From Pseudoalteromonas sp. T1lg23B (GTDB taxonomy: Bacteria; Pseudomonadota; Gammaproteobacteria; Enterobacterales; Alteromonadaceae), in assembly GCF_002964665.1 (NCBI RefSeq), contig NZ_PQBZ01000042.1, forward strand, positions 838,743 through 902,742: a stretch of 64,000 bases of DNA, read 5' to 3'. The stretch's first letter is position 1. Each line of letters opens with the position of its first letter. A program made the position numbers and the translations under genes. Below, in pieces: positions 1 to 8,583 of the stretch. The notes under the pieces are model-generated. The model had not been told where the DNA came from. It saw only the letters and a program-made list of their open reading frames with translations, and searched no databases.

Positions 1-867
1 CAGATGCAACTGCGATAGCTGCATGTGTGAATGAGCAGCAATTTTCTTGTAGCGCCAAACAAGTAACGCGGTTAAATAACCCACCGTAATAGATATAAAT
101 AAGGAAAAACCTGATCCCATCATTTCGTTATCCACATTGAGATAATGAAAATTAAGCACTGTGCTTGCTAAGCCACCAACAGAAAAGCTAAATAAATTTA
201 ATAGCTTGAAATCGTAAAAAACCACCGACAAGGCAAACAAGGCTACTGTTATTGCAGTAAACAAATGCCACGAAATGGCAGCAGTAACCACCATTAAGCT
301 TATAAAGAGTACACAGAGCATCGCATAGCGAAGTTGATAAACAGAGTGCAAATAGGCTTGGCCCCTAGCCATGAAAGCCAAGATAAATGGGGCTCCCACA
401 AAAAGTGCTAATGCGTTACCCATCACCCTGCTAAACAACACGGTTTGTGTCGCTACAGCTGTGTGATACAGCATCCAAGAGACACTGATTGCACCAAAAA
501 TCATTGCAGGAATAAATACACATTTAAAGATGCTCGATGCTACTTGAAAAATGGATCGTGGTTGAGAGTCAGTGTGATAGTAACGTTCAAGTAACTCACA
601 GATCACCATCACTTCTAGCATGTTGATAACTATTAAAGTTATGTTTATCAAGTTCAGAGCAGATAGATAGGCAAGTACTACACTACTGACCAGTGCGATA
701 CATGTACAAATGGCCAAGCGAACGAGCGAACTTTGATTGATAAGGCCGCCTATCAGCCACAGACTCACACCACCTAACGAAATCACTGCAAGTGCTGTTG
801 GCGAATAAAAGAGATATAAAACGACCGTCGCTAAATAACCCAAAACCCAAAAAAACAGGTGTTTCAT
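1..867 (-). CDS. Multi-pass membrane sensor, N-terminal part (runs off the left edge)
   Basis: An open frame starts at ATG 867 and stays open to base 1, giving 289 residues with no stop. The translation is almost wholly hydrophobic, with about eight predicted membrane helices separated by short loops. It ends with a basic segment (VWRYKKI) and a polar stretch that looks like a linker into a cytoplasmic domain outside the window. This resembles the MASE-type membrane input regions that precede GGDEF or histidine-kinase domains in marine gammaproteobacteria, but the output domain is not visible, so the function is open. It is divergent from the chemoreceptor-like gene at 1041, with about 170 bases between them. 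An unrelated integral membrane protein is the alternative. Confidence 0.6.
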   Translation of the reverse strand, partial: MKHLFFWVLGYLATVVLYLFYSPTALAVISLGGVSLWLIGGLINQSSLVRLAICTCIALVSSVVLAYLSALNLINITLIVINMLEVMVICELLERYYHTDSQPRSIFQVASSIFKCVFIPAMIFGAISVSWMLYHTAVATQTVLFSRVMGNALALFVGAPFILAFMARGQAYLHSVYQLRYAMLCVLFISLMVVTAAISWHLFTAITVALFALSVVFYDFKLLNLFSFSVGGLASTVLNFHYLNVDNEMMGSGFSLFISITVGYLTALLVWRYKKIAAHSHMQLSQLHL

Positions 868-1040
868 TTGTATAACCTAACCTTGGTTGACGTTGAAGGG
901 TCTGTGTCTAGTAAAAATATGAGTGAGATCCTTTGATTAATCAAGGTAAAGGCATGATACGCGTGGTTTTCAAGTGATTTATTGGGCGAAAAACCAAAAT
1001 TTATCTATGCTCATAAAACTGCAACAGTTGAGTTTCACCC

Positions 1041-1658
1041 ATGACCAGAAATGATGAAGCCGCTCAGGCTGTTAGAAATTTTGTACGCGTAGCAAACATA
1101 GTATCTAACTTAGATACTATTTTAATTGAAGCAAAGAACCTCTCTCTGACCGCAAAAAATGCAAGAGTCGTTGCGCTGAGGGCTGGCGACTCCGCGTTTG
1201 GTTTTAAGCCTATCACCAACTTTATTGACGAGTTTTCTGATCTCACCATCAAAACTACCAAGCAAATATCGCAACTGTCTAGCCAGCTGTTCTCAATATC
1301 CCTAGCAGTGGTCAGATGTAGTGATTTTCAGCAACACCTGAATGATTGTGCACAGTACTCCGACCATAAGGCGATTAGTCATTTACAAAGAGTGAGCAGT
1401 CTAGAGCTTGTGAAAACCATCAAACAGCTACAATCAGTGATTGCGTATTTAGAGAGTCATTTTGAAGACATTCAAAAACAAATGCGAAGTGCTGAATACA
1501 TCGCTGTCACGAGTCGTGTGGAGGCGTCTAACGCGGGAGAATTTAGCGAAAGTTTACAATCAGTATCCGATTTCATCACTGGTGCCGCTAAAAAAATAAA
1601 ATCAGCTATTAGTGATAATGTGAAAGAAATTAACCAGCTAAGAGGAGCATTACGTTGA
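1041..1658 (+). CDS. Soluble chemoreceptor-tip-like protein
   Basis: A 205-residue helical protein without signal peptide or membrane segment. Residues about 27-65 resemble the hairpin tip of methyl-accepting chemotaxis proteins, with NARVVALRAGD followed by GF at the places of NAAIEAARAGE..GRGF. A second, weaker tip-like stretch (SRVEASNAGE, about residues 155-170) lies near the C-terminus, as if both arms of the hairpin carry it. No HAMP or sensor domain is present. The stop overlaps the start of the next gene, a di-iron ODP-type protein, so the two are almost certainly co-translated. ODP proteins have been described as iron/oxygen sensors feeding chemotaxis, so a cytoplasmic redox signalling pair is a reasonable inference. 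Whether it binds CheA/CheW is unknown. Confidence 0.6.
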   Translation: MTRNDEAAQAVRNFVRVANIVSNLDTILIEAKNLSLTAKNARVVALRAGDSAFGFKPITNFIDEFSDLTIKTTKQISQLSSQLFSISLAVVRCSDFQQHLNDCAQYSDHKAISHLQRVSSLELVKTIKQLQSVIAYLESHFEDIQKQMRSAEYIAVTSRVEASNAGEFSESLQSVSDFITGAAKKIKSAISDNVKEINQLRGALR

Positions 1659-2389
1659 AAACAAGCGAAATATACAACAGCGCTACACATACCTGGCTAG
1701 TACTTGGAAGAGATTCGAATAAACCAAACAACATCATCGACACCAACCAGTATTTGATTAAAAGCACTGACGAAGCGATTATTTTAGACCCCGGCGGCAT
1801 TGAGCTGTTCTCTCCCATGCTTGCTAGCATACTCAAGCACGTTACTTTAGAACAAGTCACCACCTTGTTTGCTTCGCACCAAGACCCAGATATTATCTCG
1901 TCACTGGGACTTTGGGATAAAGCCCTACCTAAAGCGACCCTTCATGCTCCTTGGCTATGGGAAGGCTTTATTCGCCACTTTGGCATGGACAACATAAGCT
2001 ATCAGCCTATCAAAGACGAAGGTGGAGAAATCAAAATTGGCAAAGCCACACTGCGATTTGTACCTGCTCACTATCTACACTCCTCTGGCAACTTTAATGT
2101 GTACGATCCTAAAGCAAAAATATTAATGAGTGGTGATATTGGCGCCGCACTGGAAAAAGGTGAACCACCGATGTTCGTCGAAGACTTTGCAAGTCATATC
2201 AAATATATGGAATATTTCCATCGTCGCTGGATGCCTTCAAACCGAGCCAAAAATGACTGGATTTCTCGTGTCCGAGAACTGGATATCGACATAATGGCAC
2301 CACAGCATGGTCGTATTTTCAAAGGCGAAATGGTACAAGAGTTTCTAGAGTGGTTTTCACGCTTAGATGTGGGTTGCGCGTATAAATAA
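1655..2389 (+). CDS. ODP-type di-iron metallo-beta-lactamase-fold protein
   Basis: A 244-residue metallo-beta-lactamase-fold protein of the flavodiiron-like branch (oxygen-binding di-iron proteins, ODP). Likely metal ligands are H75, D77 and D79 in ASHQDPD, H142, D161 in SGDIG and H218 in APQHGR, with spacing like flavodiiron proteins. There is no flavodoxin domain, so it is not a complete flavodiiron reductase. The start is a TTG at 1655, chosen because AGAGGAG lies seven bases upstream and the frame overlaps the preceding stop (TTGA). It is translationally coupled to the chemoreceptor-tip-like protein, which suggests oxygen, NO or iron sensing rather than metabolism. A hydrolase role cannot be excluded. 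Confidence 0.75.
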   Translation: MKTSEIYNSATHTWLVLGRDSNKPNNIIDTNQYLIKSTDEAIILDPGGIELFSPMLASILKHVTLEQVTTLFASHQDPDIISSLGLWDKALPKATLHAPWLWEGFIRHFGMDNISYQPIKDEGGEIKIGKATLRFVPAHYLHSSGNFNVYDPKAKILMSGDIGAALEKGEPPMFVEDFASHIKYMEYFHRRWMPSNRAKNDWISRVRELDIDIMAPQHGRIFKGEMVQEFLEWFSRLDVGCAYK

Positions 2390-2413
2390 ACCACTCATTG
2401 AGGTTCAAAAATG

Positions 2414-2761
2414 TTAGCTGTCTGACCACACGGCTAACTCGTTACCACTGGGTTCAATAAAGTGGAATCTGCGACCACCTGGAAAACTGAAAATATCTTT
2501 GCTGATAGAGCCGCCTTCTTGTTGCACGCGCTCCAATGTTTGTTCAAGTTGATTACTATAAATCACCACCAAGGCACTGCCGCTGCTGGTACTTGCCGAC
2601 AGCTCAGCTCGATAAAAGCCACCGTCTAGTCCTGAATTACTAAATGCAATGTAATCAGGTCCATAATTTTCAAACTGCCATCCAAAAGTGCGACTAAAAA
2701 ACAGCTCCGTCGCTGCTAAATCGTGGGCCGCAAACTCTACATAATTAATATGATGCTGCAT
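2414..2761 (-). CDS. VOC (glyoxalase/bleomycin-resistance) family protein
   Basis: A 115-residue single-module vicinal-oxygen-chelate protein. It opens with HHINYVEFAAHDLAATELFF, the usual first beta-alpha unit of the fold, and closes with FIEPSGNELAVWS. H4, the mid-protein Gly-rich region and E107 could supply metal ligands. A strong AAGGAGAGG precedes the ATG at 2761. These proteins act on small metabolites or sequester antibiotics; the substrate cannot be told from sequence. It converges with the ODP gene and stands alone. The family call is firm, the activity is not. Confidence 0.8.
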   Translation of the reverse strand: MQHHINYVEFAAHDLAATELFFSRTFGWQFENYGPDYIAFSNSGLDGGFYRAELSASTSSGSALVVIYSNQLEQTLERVQQEGGSISKDIFSFPGGRRFHFIEPSGNELAVWSDS

Positions 2762-2984
2762 ATTCCTCTCCTTGATTAGACATATTTTGAGCGGACAAAG
2801 ATACTAAAAATAAAACCTTCTCCTTATCACCCTAGATGCGTTCATGATAATGATTTAATTCAACACGTTAGCATAACTTATGGAAAATAACTTACCGTTT
2901 CATTAGACCAAAGTATATTGGTTAAAAATGGTACAACAACGTACCTTTTAAGGCGATACAACATGTTAACAATTGGAGATCGTA

Positions 2985-4172
2985 ATGATCAAGAAGATAC
3001 TTAGTTTCAGCACATTTTTATTTTTATCGCTATTTAACTCATATGGTTATGCCAATAACTGTATAGGCGTCAACGAATACCCAAACTGGACTCGAACTAA
3101 TTGGGCGGGTGTTTACGACCATGCTCAAGGCGGCGACAAAATGCATCACCAAGGCATACTTTATCGCGCAAAATGGTGGACTAGCTCAACACCGGGCAGT
3201 AACAGTGCTTGGGAAACACTCGGAGCATGCGAAACCCTTCCCCCTGTTAGTGAAGGTCCTTTCAGCCGCCATGGAAAACTGAGTGTCTGTGGCACCAAGT
3301 TATGTGACAAAAATAATAACCCTGTACAACTTAAAGGAATGAGTAGTCATGGCCTGCAATGGTATGGCTTGAATAAATGCTTAACGCAAAACTCATTACA
3401 GGTGCTTGCTGAGGATTGGCAAGCAGACATCATTCGTTTGAGCCTTTACGTCCAAGAAGGTGGGTATGAAACTAACCCTAGTGCATTTACCAATCAGGTG
3501 AATGAATTGATTGCCATGGCCAGTGATTTAGATATGTATGTGTTAGTTGATTGGCACCAACTTGACCCAGGAGACCCTAACTTTAATCTAGCCAAAGCCA
3601 AACAGTTTTTTAGCGACGTCGTTACTGCAAACAAAACCAGAGACAATGTGATTTATGATATCGCCAACGAGCCCAATGGCGTCAATTGGCAGCGCATTTA
3701 TGACTACGCCGTTGAATTGATCCCCGTGATCCGTGATATAGACTCTGACGCTGTGGTGCTTGTTGGAACTCATGGCTGGTCGACCTTTGGGGCTTCCGAT
3801 GGCGGCTCATTCAACGATGTGGTACTACAGCCATTACCGTTTAACAACATCATGTACACCTTCCACTTTTATGCTGCGTCACACCTTGATTATCATCGTC
3901 GTATGTTGGATCAAGCTTCAGATGTTTTACCGGTATTTGTGACCGAGTGGGGCACTCAAGACTACAAAGGTGAAGGTAATAATGACTTCGACAGTGCTCA
4001 AGCCTATCTTGATCTCATGGCCAGTAAGCATATTAGTTGGACGAACTGGAACTATTCTGATGATTGGCGTTCTGGTGCGGTGTTTAAAGTAGGCTCATGC
4101 GCAAAAGGGCTGTTTGGTGATGAGCAGCTAAAACCTGCGGGTGTGTGGCTTAAAGCCCAGATCAAGCAATGA
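2985..4172 (+). CDS. Secreted endoglucanase: CBM5/12-GH5
   Basis: Secreted beta-1,4-endoglucanase of 395 residues. The ATG at 2985 is preferred over an in-frame TTG at 2973 because GGAG lies six bases upstream and a signal peptide (to about SYGYA) follows directly. A small aromatic-rich carbohydrate-binding module of the CBM5/12 type follows (about residues 25-80, with W-rich repeats and a Cys at each end). The rest is a GH5 (beta/alpha)8 domain with the acid/base E229 in ANEPNG, the nucleophile E321 in FVTEWG, and the conserved DWH. Related psychrophilic cellulases such as Cel5G of Pseudoalteromonas carry their binding module at the C-terminus, so the N-terminal position is notable. It would degrade cellulose or algal beta-glucans outside the cell. 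Confidence 0.9.
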   Translation: MIKKILSFSTFLFLSLFNSYGYANNCIGVNEYPNWTRTNWAGVYDHAQGGDKMHHQGILYRAKWWTSSTPGSNSAWETLGACETLPPVSEGPFSRHGKLSVCGTKLCDKNNNPVQLKGMSSHGLQWYGLNKCLTQNSLQVLAEDWQADIIRLSLYVQEGGYETNPSAFTNQVNELIAMASDLDMYVLVDWHQLDPGDPNFNLAKAKQFFSDVVTANKTRDNVIYDIANEPNGVNWQRIYDYAVELIPVIRDIDSDAVVLVGTHGWSTFGASDGGSFNDVVLQPLPFNNIMYTFHFYAASHLDYHRRMLDQASDVLPVFVTEWGTQDYKGEGNNDFDSAQAYLDLMASKHISWTNWNYSDDWRSGAVFKVGSCAKGLFGDEQLKPAGVWLKAQIKQ

Positions 4173-4190
4173 CACTTGACTCTTAACCTC

Positions 4191-4221
4191 ACAGGCTAGC
4201 AGCTACAACCTGCTAGCCTGT
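4191..4221. terminator. Hairpin between convergent genes
   Basis: A perfect 12-bp stem (ACAGGCTAGCAG/CTGCTAGCCTGT) with a 7-base loop lies between the ends of the cellulase and the phosphate-binding-like gene. There is no clear T-run on either side, so it may be a weak bidirectional terminator or a 3'-end stabiliser. Confidence 0.55.
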
Positions 4222-4230
4222 ATCAGACAA

Positions 4231-4638
4231 CTAAAATTTACCAATAACTTTCACTGCCCCTGTGACTTTACCACTGTCGACGTACCCAATGGCATCGGTA
4301 TTTCCGGCAACGAAGTCAAGCACCGCTTGTTCACTATCCAGTCCTTCAGGTGGGGTGCCTTTGCCCGTAAAAATTAATTTTGACCAATAGGCTTTATATT
4401 GACTGCTCGATTTACCAAGCACATTACTGGTAAATTCGTCGACCACGTTTCCACTGTTCAAACCAACCGCTTGGACCTTGGTCCCATCACCGAATGACTT
4501 AGTTTTACCCAAGTAGATTTTAGCAATGCTGTCTTTATCAAGCGCATTACCATTACTAGGGTGCACAATAACAGAAACCTCAGCGGCACAATGAGCGCTT
4601 GCAGCCAGCAAGATACAAGTTGCAATAGTATTTTTCAT
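4231..4638 (-). CDS. Small periplasmic phosphate-binding-like (PstS-type) protein
   Basis: 135 residues with a signal peptide cut near HCAA. The body resembles one lobe of PstS-type phosphate-binding proteins: VIVHPSNGNALDKDSIAKIY, FLGK-like and YWSKLIFTGKG, then AIGYVDSG. True PstS proteins are about 300-350 residues with two lobes, so this is a short single-lobe version that is common beside porins in marine gammaproteobacteria. The start at 4638 has GGAGG seven bases upstream; an earlier in-frame start lacks one. It lies 10 bases after the porin gene and is probably co-transcribed with it. Binding of phosphate or another oxyanion is inferred only. Confidence 0.75.
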   Translation of the reverse strand: MKNTIATCILLAASAHCAAEVSVIVHPSNGNALDKDSIAKIYLGKTKSFGDGTKVQAVGLNSGNVVDEFTSNVLGKSSSQYKAYWSKLIFTGKGTPPEGLDSEQAVLDFVAGNTDAIGYVDSGKVTGAVKVIGKF

Positions 4639-4648
4639 ATTTGCCTCC

Positions 4649-5842
4649 CTAGAACACCAAGTCAACCGCAACAGCGATCACATCATTATCTTGATTTATC
4701 ACGTCATTATCCAAGCGACTCCAATCAATCTTAAATGCTGCCGATGGATGAAAGTCGTAACGTGCGCCGATGGTCATCGTGTTGGTATTGACACGAGTCG
4801 CATTCAAAGCCCCATTCATAAGATCTCGGATCAACGGTGCATTTGGGTTACTTGGATCGGTCGACACCGGAACCACAGAACCATTTGCAAGTGTTATTGT
4901 CGTTGGCACCTGATTAAAACGGCTACTAGGGTGCTTGTCATCATTCTCTTCGTAGGTAACATGAAATGTCCAATCTTCGAGTCGATAGCCTGCTGAAATA
5001 TAATACTGCGATTGTTCAGGCAACAAACTATTGTCCACTTCGATTTCCGTATATTCACCATCTAGTAGGAAGTTGTTGTAATCAATCGCAAAACCCAGAC
5101 CTAAAAACGAGCCATCGTCTTTGTCTATCACCAACTGACTGAGCTGTTCTTGTAAGCCGTAATTTTGTAATGCCCCTGACAAGCCAACCAGTGGCGCAGA
5201 GTTATTCAAACTGATACTCGTCTCAGCAACCACATAGGACGCTCGTAATGTGAGCCAGTCGCGAGACATGGTCCAATTAAAGCCAGTAATATCATTGAGG
5301 GTAGAGTCATCGCTGTCTGTAATAGCACTGGCCTTACCTTCATAACGTCCATATACAAATTGCAACGATGAATCCCACTGACCTAACTGGGAAGTATAAA
5401 GCAAGCTCATGCCCGTTGGCGTGGTTGATGCAAAGCTATAAACCGATGTGGGTGGACGTACCCAGCGATACGCATAGCCGACTTCTATGAAGTCAGAGTA
5501 TCTGAACAGGGGCAATCGCATTTTCCCAGCGCTCAGACGCAAGTGTTCATTAATATCATATGATATATAAGCCCATTCGAATCCCGCATCGTAATCTTCA
5601 TTGCCACGAGCCACAATTTGCGCTGTGGCGCTAATTCCGTTGCCTAAATCGGACGAAACTTGCAGGGCAAACATGCTCTCGTTGCTAAATGAGATCTCGT
5701 CTTCGTAACCGAATACGCTCATGTTATCGTCGGTGGTAGACCCAGCAACAATGGACGCAAAACCATTGATGCGCAGATCTGCGCCGTACGCGGCACCGTT
5801 GATGGCACAGCATAAAGCTACAGCTATTAATCGTTTTTTCAT
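4649..5842 (-). CDS. Outer-membrane porin-like protein
   Basis: 397 residues with a signal peptide ending at YGADL, then alternating amphipathic beta-strands and a C-terminal strand ending in VDLVF (terminal Phe), typical of 16-18-strand porins. Stretches such as LRINGFASIVAG at the start and AFKIDWSRLDND near the end fit a small gammaproteobacterial porin group. It is the first gene of a likely operon with the phosphate-binding-like protein, which suggests uptake of an anion or small solute across the outer membrane. No Pho-box was recognised upstream. The substrate is unknown. Confidence 0.8.
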   Translation of the reverse strand: MKKRLIAVALCCAINGAAYGADLRINGFASIVAGSTTDDNMSVFGYEDEISFSNESMFALQVSSDLGNGISATAQIVARGNEDYDAGFEWAYISYDINEHLRLSAGKMRLPLFRYSDFIEVGYAYRWVRPPTSVYSFASTTPTGMSLLYTSQLGQWDSSLQFVYGRYEGKASAITDSDDSTLNDITGFNWTMSRDWLTLRASYVVAETSISLNNSAPLVGLSGALQNYGLQEQLSQLVIDKDDGSFLGLGFAIDYNNFLLDGEYTEIEVDNSLLPEQSQYYISAGYRLEDWTFHVTYEENDDKHPSSRFNQVPTTITLANGSVVPVSTDPSNPNAPLIRDLMNGALNATRVNTNTMTIGARYDFHPSAAFKIDWSRLDNDVINQDNDVIAVAVDLVF

Positions 5843-6005
5843 AGTGTCATCCCAATTGATAATGTTTTAAACATCAATATCTTCTTGAGTATAGAAGCGA
5901 ATTTTTCTTTTTCCTTAATTTGCCCAGCTAAATCCGCTTAAAAACGACTATTTTTTAATATGTTATCAAAACAGGTATACGCTACAACTTAGCTTTATAT
6001 ACGAA

Positions 6006-6031
6006 AAAGCCTTCACTGGTGTGAAGGCTTT
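6006..6031 (-). terminator. Rho-independent terminator after ybbP
   Basis: An 11-bp perfect stem AAAGCCTTCAC/GTGAAGGCTTT with a 4-base loop, followed on the minus strand by a short T-run (TTTTTCG). It lies 36 bases past the stop of the ybbP-like gene. Confidence 0.8.
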
Positions 6032-6066
6032 GTTTTGTAGCTATACCGCTACTGTTATGTGAAGCG

Positions 6067-8583
6067 TTAAGCTATTTTTCGCAGTAATCCTTGGGTGTTT
6101 TGTCGCATTGTTTTGGCAACCATAAAATAGCCAATAACTGACACAAATCCCGCACCACTAAGCGGCCCCAACAGCCAAACATATGGGTGCATTTTTCCAC
6201 TGACATCAAATAGCTGCTGTTGTATCACTAACAGCGCAACGTCACTCACTAAAGCCGCGACAAGTCCAGCAATGGCACCTAAGAGCAAAAATTCATACAA
6301 AGTCGCCAATTTGATCAATCTACCTTTCGCACCCAAAGTACGCAGAATAACCACTTCTTGCATTCGCTCCGCAAGGCTCGCCTGAACTTGAGAAACAAGC
6401 ACCAACGCGCCACTTATCAATACAATTGCCAGCACAAAGCCAATCGCCAAAGAGACTTGAGCGATGATCGATTGAGCTTGTTCAAGACGGCTTTTTATAT
6501 CAATCATGCTAATCGTCGGATATTGCTGCAGCATACCACTGATAGCTTTAGTGTGCTGTTCTTCAAGCTTCGCCGCACTGAAATAGGTAACAGGTAATTG
6601 ACCTGCCATATTTGGGCTTAAGATCATCACAAAGTTTGGTTTAAGTGTTCCCCAATCCACACTTCTAAAACTGGTAACCACCGCCTCAAACCGCTGTTCA
6701 TCAACAAGAAAACCAATCGTATCGCCAAGCTCTAAATCCAACTGCTCCTTCCAACCTTCAAATACCGACACTTCGATGCGGCCATCCGATGCATCGCTGT
6801 TAAACCATTCACCTTCAGTGATTTCATTACCTTGAGGTAACTGTGATAGCCAAGTTAAATTCGGTTCGCGATTGACCCCACGGCGCTCATTTTCATCTTT
6901 TTGTTCTTGCTCCCCTTCTTGGCGAGACACCCGGCGCTCCAATTCTTCACCATTAATCGAGTTTACCCGCGCATTGAACACTGGGTAAAAGTCTTCATGG
7001 GTAATGTTATGTTGCTCGAAAAATGAGGTAAGCGGTTGGACTTCATCCTCAGCTATATTGATCAGAAACATGTTTGGGGCATCCTCAGGAACTTGCATTT
7101 GCCAGTCTGAGATCATGTCATTTTTAAGTACCACCAAAAACAGCATTAGCTTAATCGCCAACGCAAAGCTTATCAGTTGTACCGCGTTAGCATTCGCGCG
7201 TTTTTGCAATGTTGCAATTGCTAAAGACCAACTAGAGCCGGGGCTTAGTCCCAACTTTCTGCCCGCACTAAAAATGAGTCGCGAAAGACCAAACAACACC
7301 GCGATAACCAGTAATGTCGAGCCGAACAAGATTAATGTGGTGACTAGCTGCGCACTAAACATCCACATCAGCAGAAAAATCGTCAATAAAGACAACCCAA
7401 CATGCATGCGACTTAACGTCAATTGCTCACCAAGATTACGCCGCAATACTCGCAAAGGTGGGATATCGAACAAATCTAGTAACGGCTTGAGCGAGAACAT
7501 CAAGGCACAAACAATGCCGATGAAAATAGACATAAGCCAAGGTCTGACACCTGCAGCTGGCAACTCGGCATCCATAAATTTAGCGAGATAATCAGCGCCA
7601 ATATGTTGCAAACCAAAGCCAATTAAGAGGCCAACCATAATAGAAAATCCTGTTACCAAACTTAAATGGAGTAGGAAAATATTGCGGATAACCGAGCGAC
7701 TTCCGCCCAGTGTTTTCATCATAGCGACAGGATCGTACTGGCGTTCACAGTAGCGTTTAGCCGACACTGCCATTGCTACAGCTGCCAGCATGATACCAAA
7801 TAAGCCAGCTAACAATAAAAACCGCTCAGCACGCATCAAGTTGTCACCTAACGGCGACTGTCTATCCTTGATTCCTTGCCATGACTGATTCGCCTTGAGT
7901 TGCGGCTTTAGCCATGCATAAAACTCTGCTAACTGTTGCTCCTCACCGGCAAACAGCAAACGGTGGAACACGCGACTGCCAGGTTGAACAGCCTTAGTAG
8001 CTGCAATATCCTCATAATTGAGTAACACTCTGCGGTTCCCCGCTAATGAGAAAAATGGCGCATCAGGTTCATTAACCAATACTTTACTAACAATAAAATT
8101 GCCTGCCCCCAACTCAACGCTATCGCCTACTTGTAGGCCTAAACTGTAGAATAAACCTTCACTCAACCACAACTGCCCAGCCTGCGGTGCACCACGTATT
8201 TCATACGGTTGTCCTACCAAGCTATCTTTTAATGTTACCTCGCCACGTAGAGGATATGCGTCAGACACCGCTTTTACCGAGCCAAGTACCAGCTCATCGT
8301 TGGCAAACAACATCGAATCAAAATACAGCATCTTTGCTGTTCGCAACCCAAACTCTTCACCTTTTTCTAAAATCTCGGGGCTAAGGGCATGATTACTTGA
8401 TAAGCGACGGTCCGCAGCGATGAAATCGCTGGTTTTTTGCTCTATGTTTAAACCGATACGCTCAGTAACCGAAGACAGACTGAATACCGTAAGCACAGCC
8501 AGTGCGATGGCTGCGAAAATAATTGATAGTTCGCCTCGGCGAAACTCTCGCGAGAATAGTTTTAATGCTAATTTAACCCACAT
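6067..8583 (-). CDS. ybbP: ABC transporter permease, YbbP family
   Basis: About 838 residues, close to E. coli YbbP (804). Layout: one N-terminal helix, a large periplasmic domain, groups of membrane helices carrying FtsX/MacB-type permease cores (about residues 255-390 and 710-830) and a second periplasmic domain. AMMKTLGGSRSVIR and EVVILRTLGAKGRLIK are the cytoplasmic coupling helices of this family. The ATG at 8583 is chosen because GGAGAGG stands just upstream and it overlaps the end of ybbA by 11 bases, which suggests translational coupling. With YbbA it forms a type VII-like ABC system beside tesA. Its role is unproven; export or extraction of lipid-linked or hydrophobic material is a common guess. 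Confidence 0.88.
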   Translation of the reverse strand: MWVKLALKLFSREFRRGELSIIFAAIALAVLTVFSLSSVTERIGLNIEQKTSDFIAADRRLSSNHALSPEILEKGEEFGLRTAKMLYFDSMLFANDELVLGSVKAVSDAYPLRGEVTLKDSLVGQPYEIRGAPQAGQLWLSEGLFYSLGLQVGDSVELGAGNFIVSKVLVNEPDAPFFSLAGNRRVLLNYEDIAATKAVQPGSRVFHRLLFAGEEQQLAEFYAWLKPQLKANQSWQGIKDRQSPLGDNLMRAERFLLLAGLFGIMLAAVAMAVSAKRYCERQYDPVAMMKTLGGSRSVIRNIFLLHLSLVTGFSIMVGLLIGFGLQHIGADYLAKFMDAELPAAGVRPWLMSIFIGIVCALMFSLKPLLDLFDIPPLRVLRRNLGEQLTLSRMHVGLSLLTIFLLMWMFSAQLVTTLILFGSTLLVIAVLFGLSRLIFSAGRKLGLSPGSSWSLAIATLQKRANANAVQLISFALAIKLMLFLVVLKNDMISDWQMQVPEDAPNMFLINIAEDEVQPLTSFFEQHNITHEDFYPVFNARVNSINGEELERRVSRQEGEQEQKDENERRGVNREPNLTWLSQLPQGNEITEGEWFNSDASDGRIEVSVFEGWKEQLDLELGDTIGFLVDEQRFEAVVTSFRSVDWGTLKPNFVMILSPNMAGQLPVTYFSAAKLEEQHTKAISGMLQQYPTISMIDIKSRLEQAQSIIAQVSLAIGFVLAIVLISGALVLVSQVQASLAERMQEVVILRTLGAKGRLIKLATLYEFLLLGAIAGLVAALVSDVALLVIQQQLFDVSGKMHPYVWLLGPLSGAGFVSVIGYFMVAKTMRQNTQGLLRKIA

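Noticed and set aside
7004..7591. A 195-codon plus-strand frame inside ybbP
   Set aside because: It is antisense to a clear permease gene and has no family features; a shadow of the conserved opposite strand.
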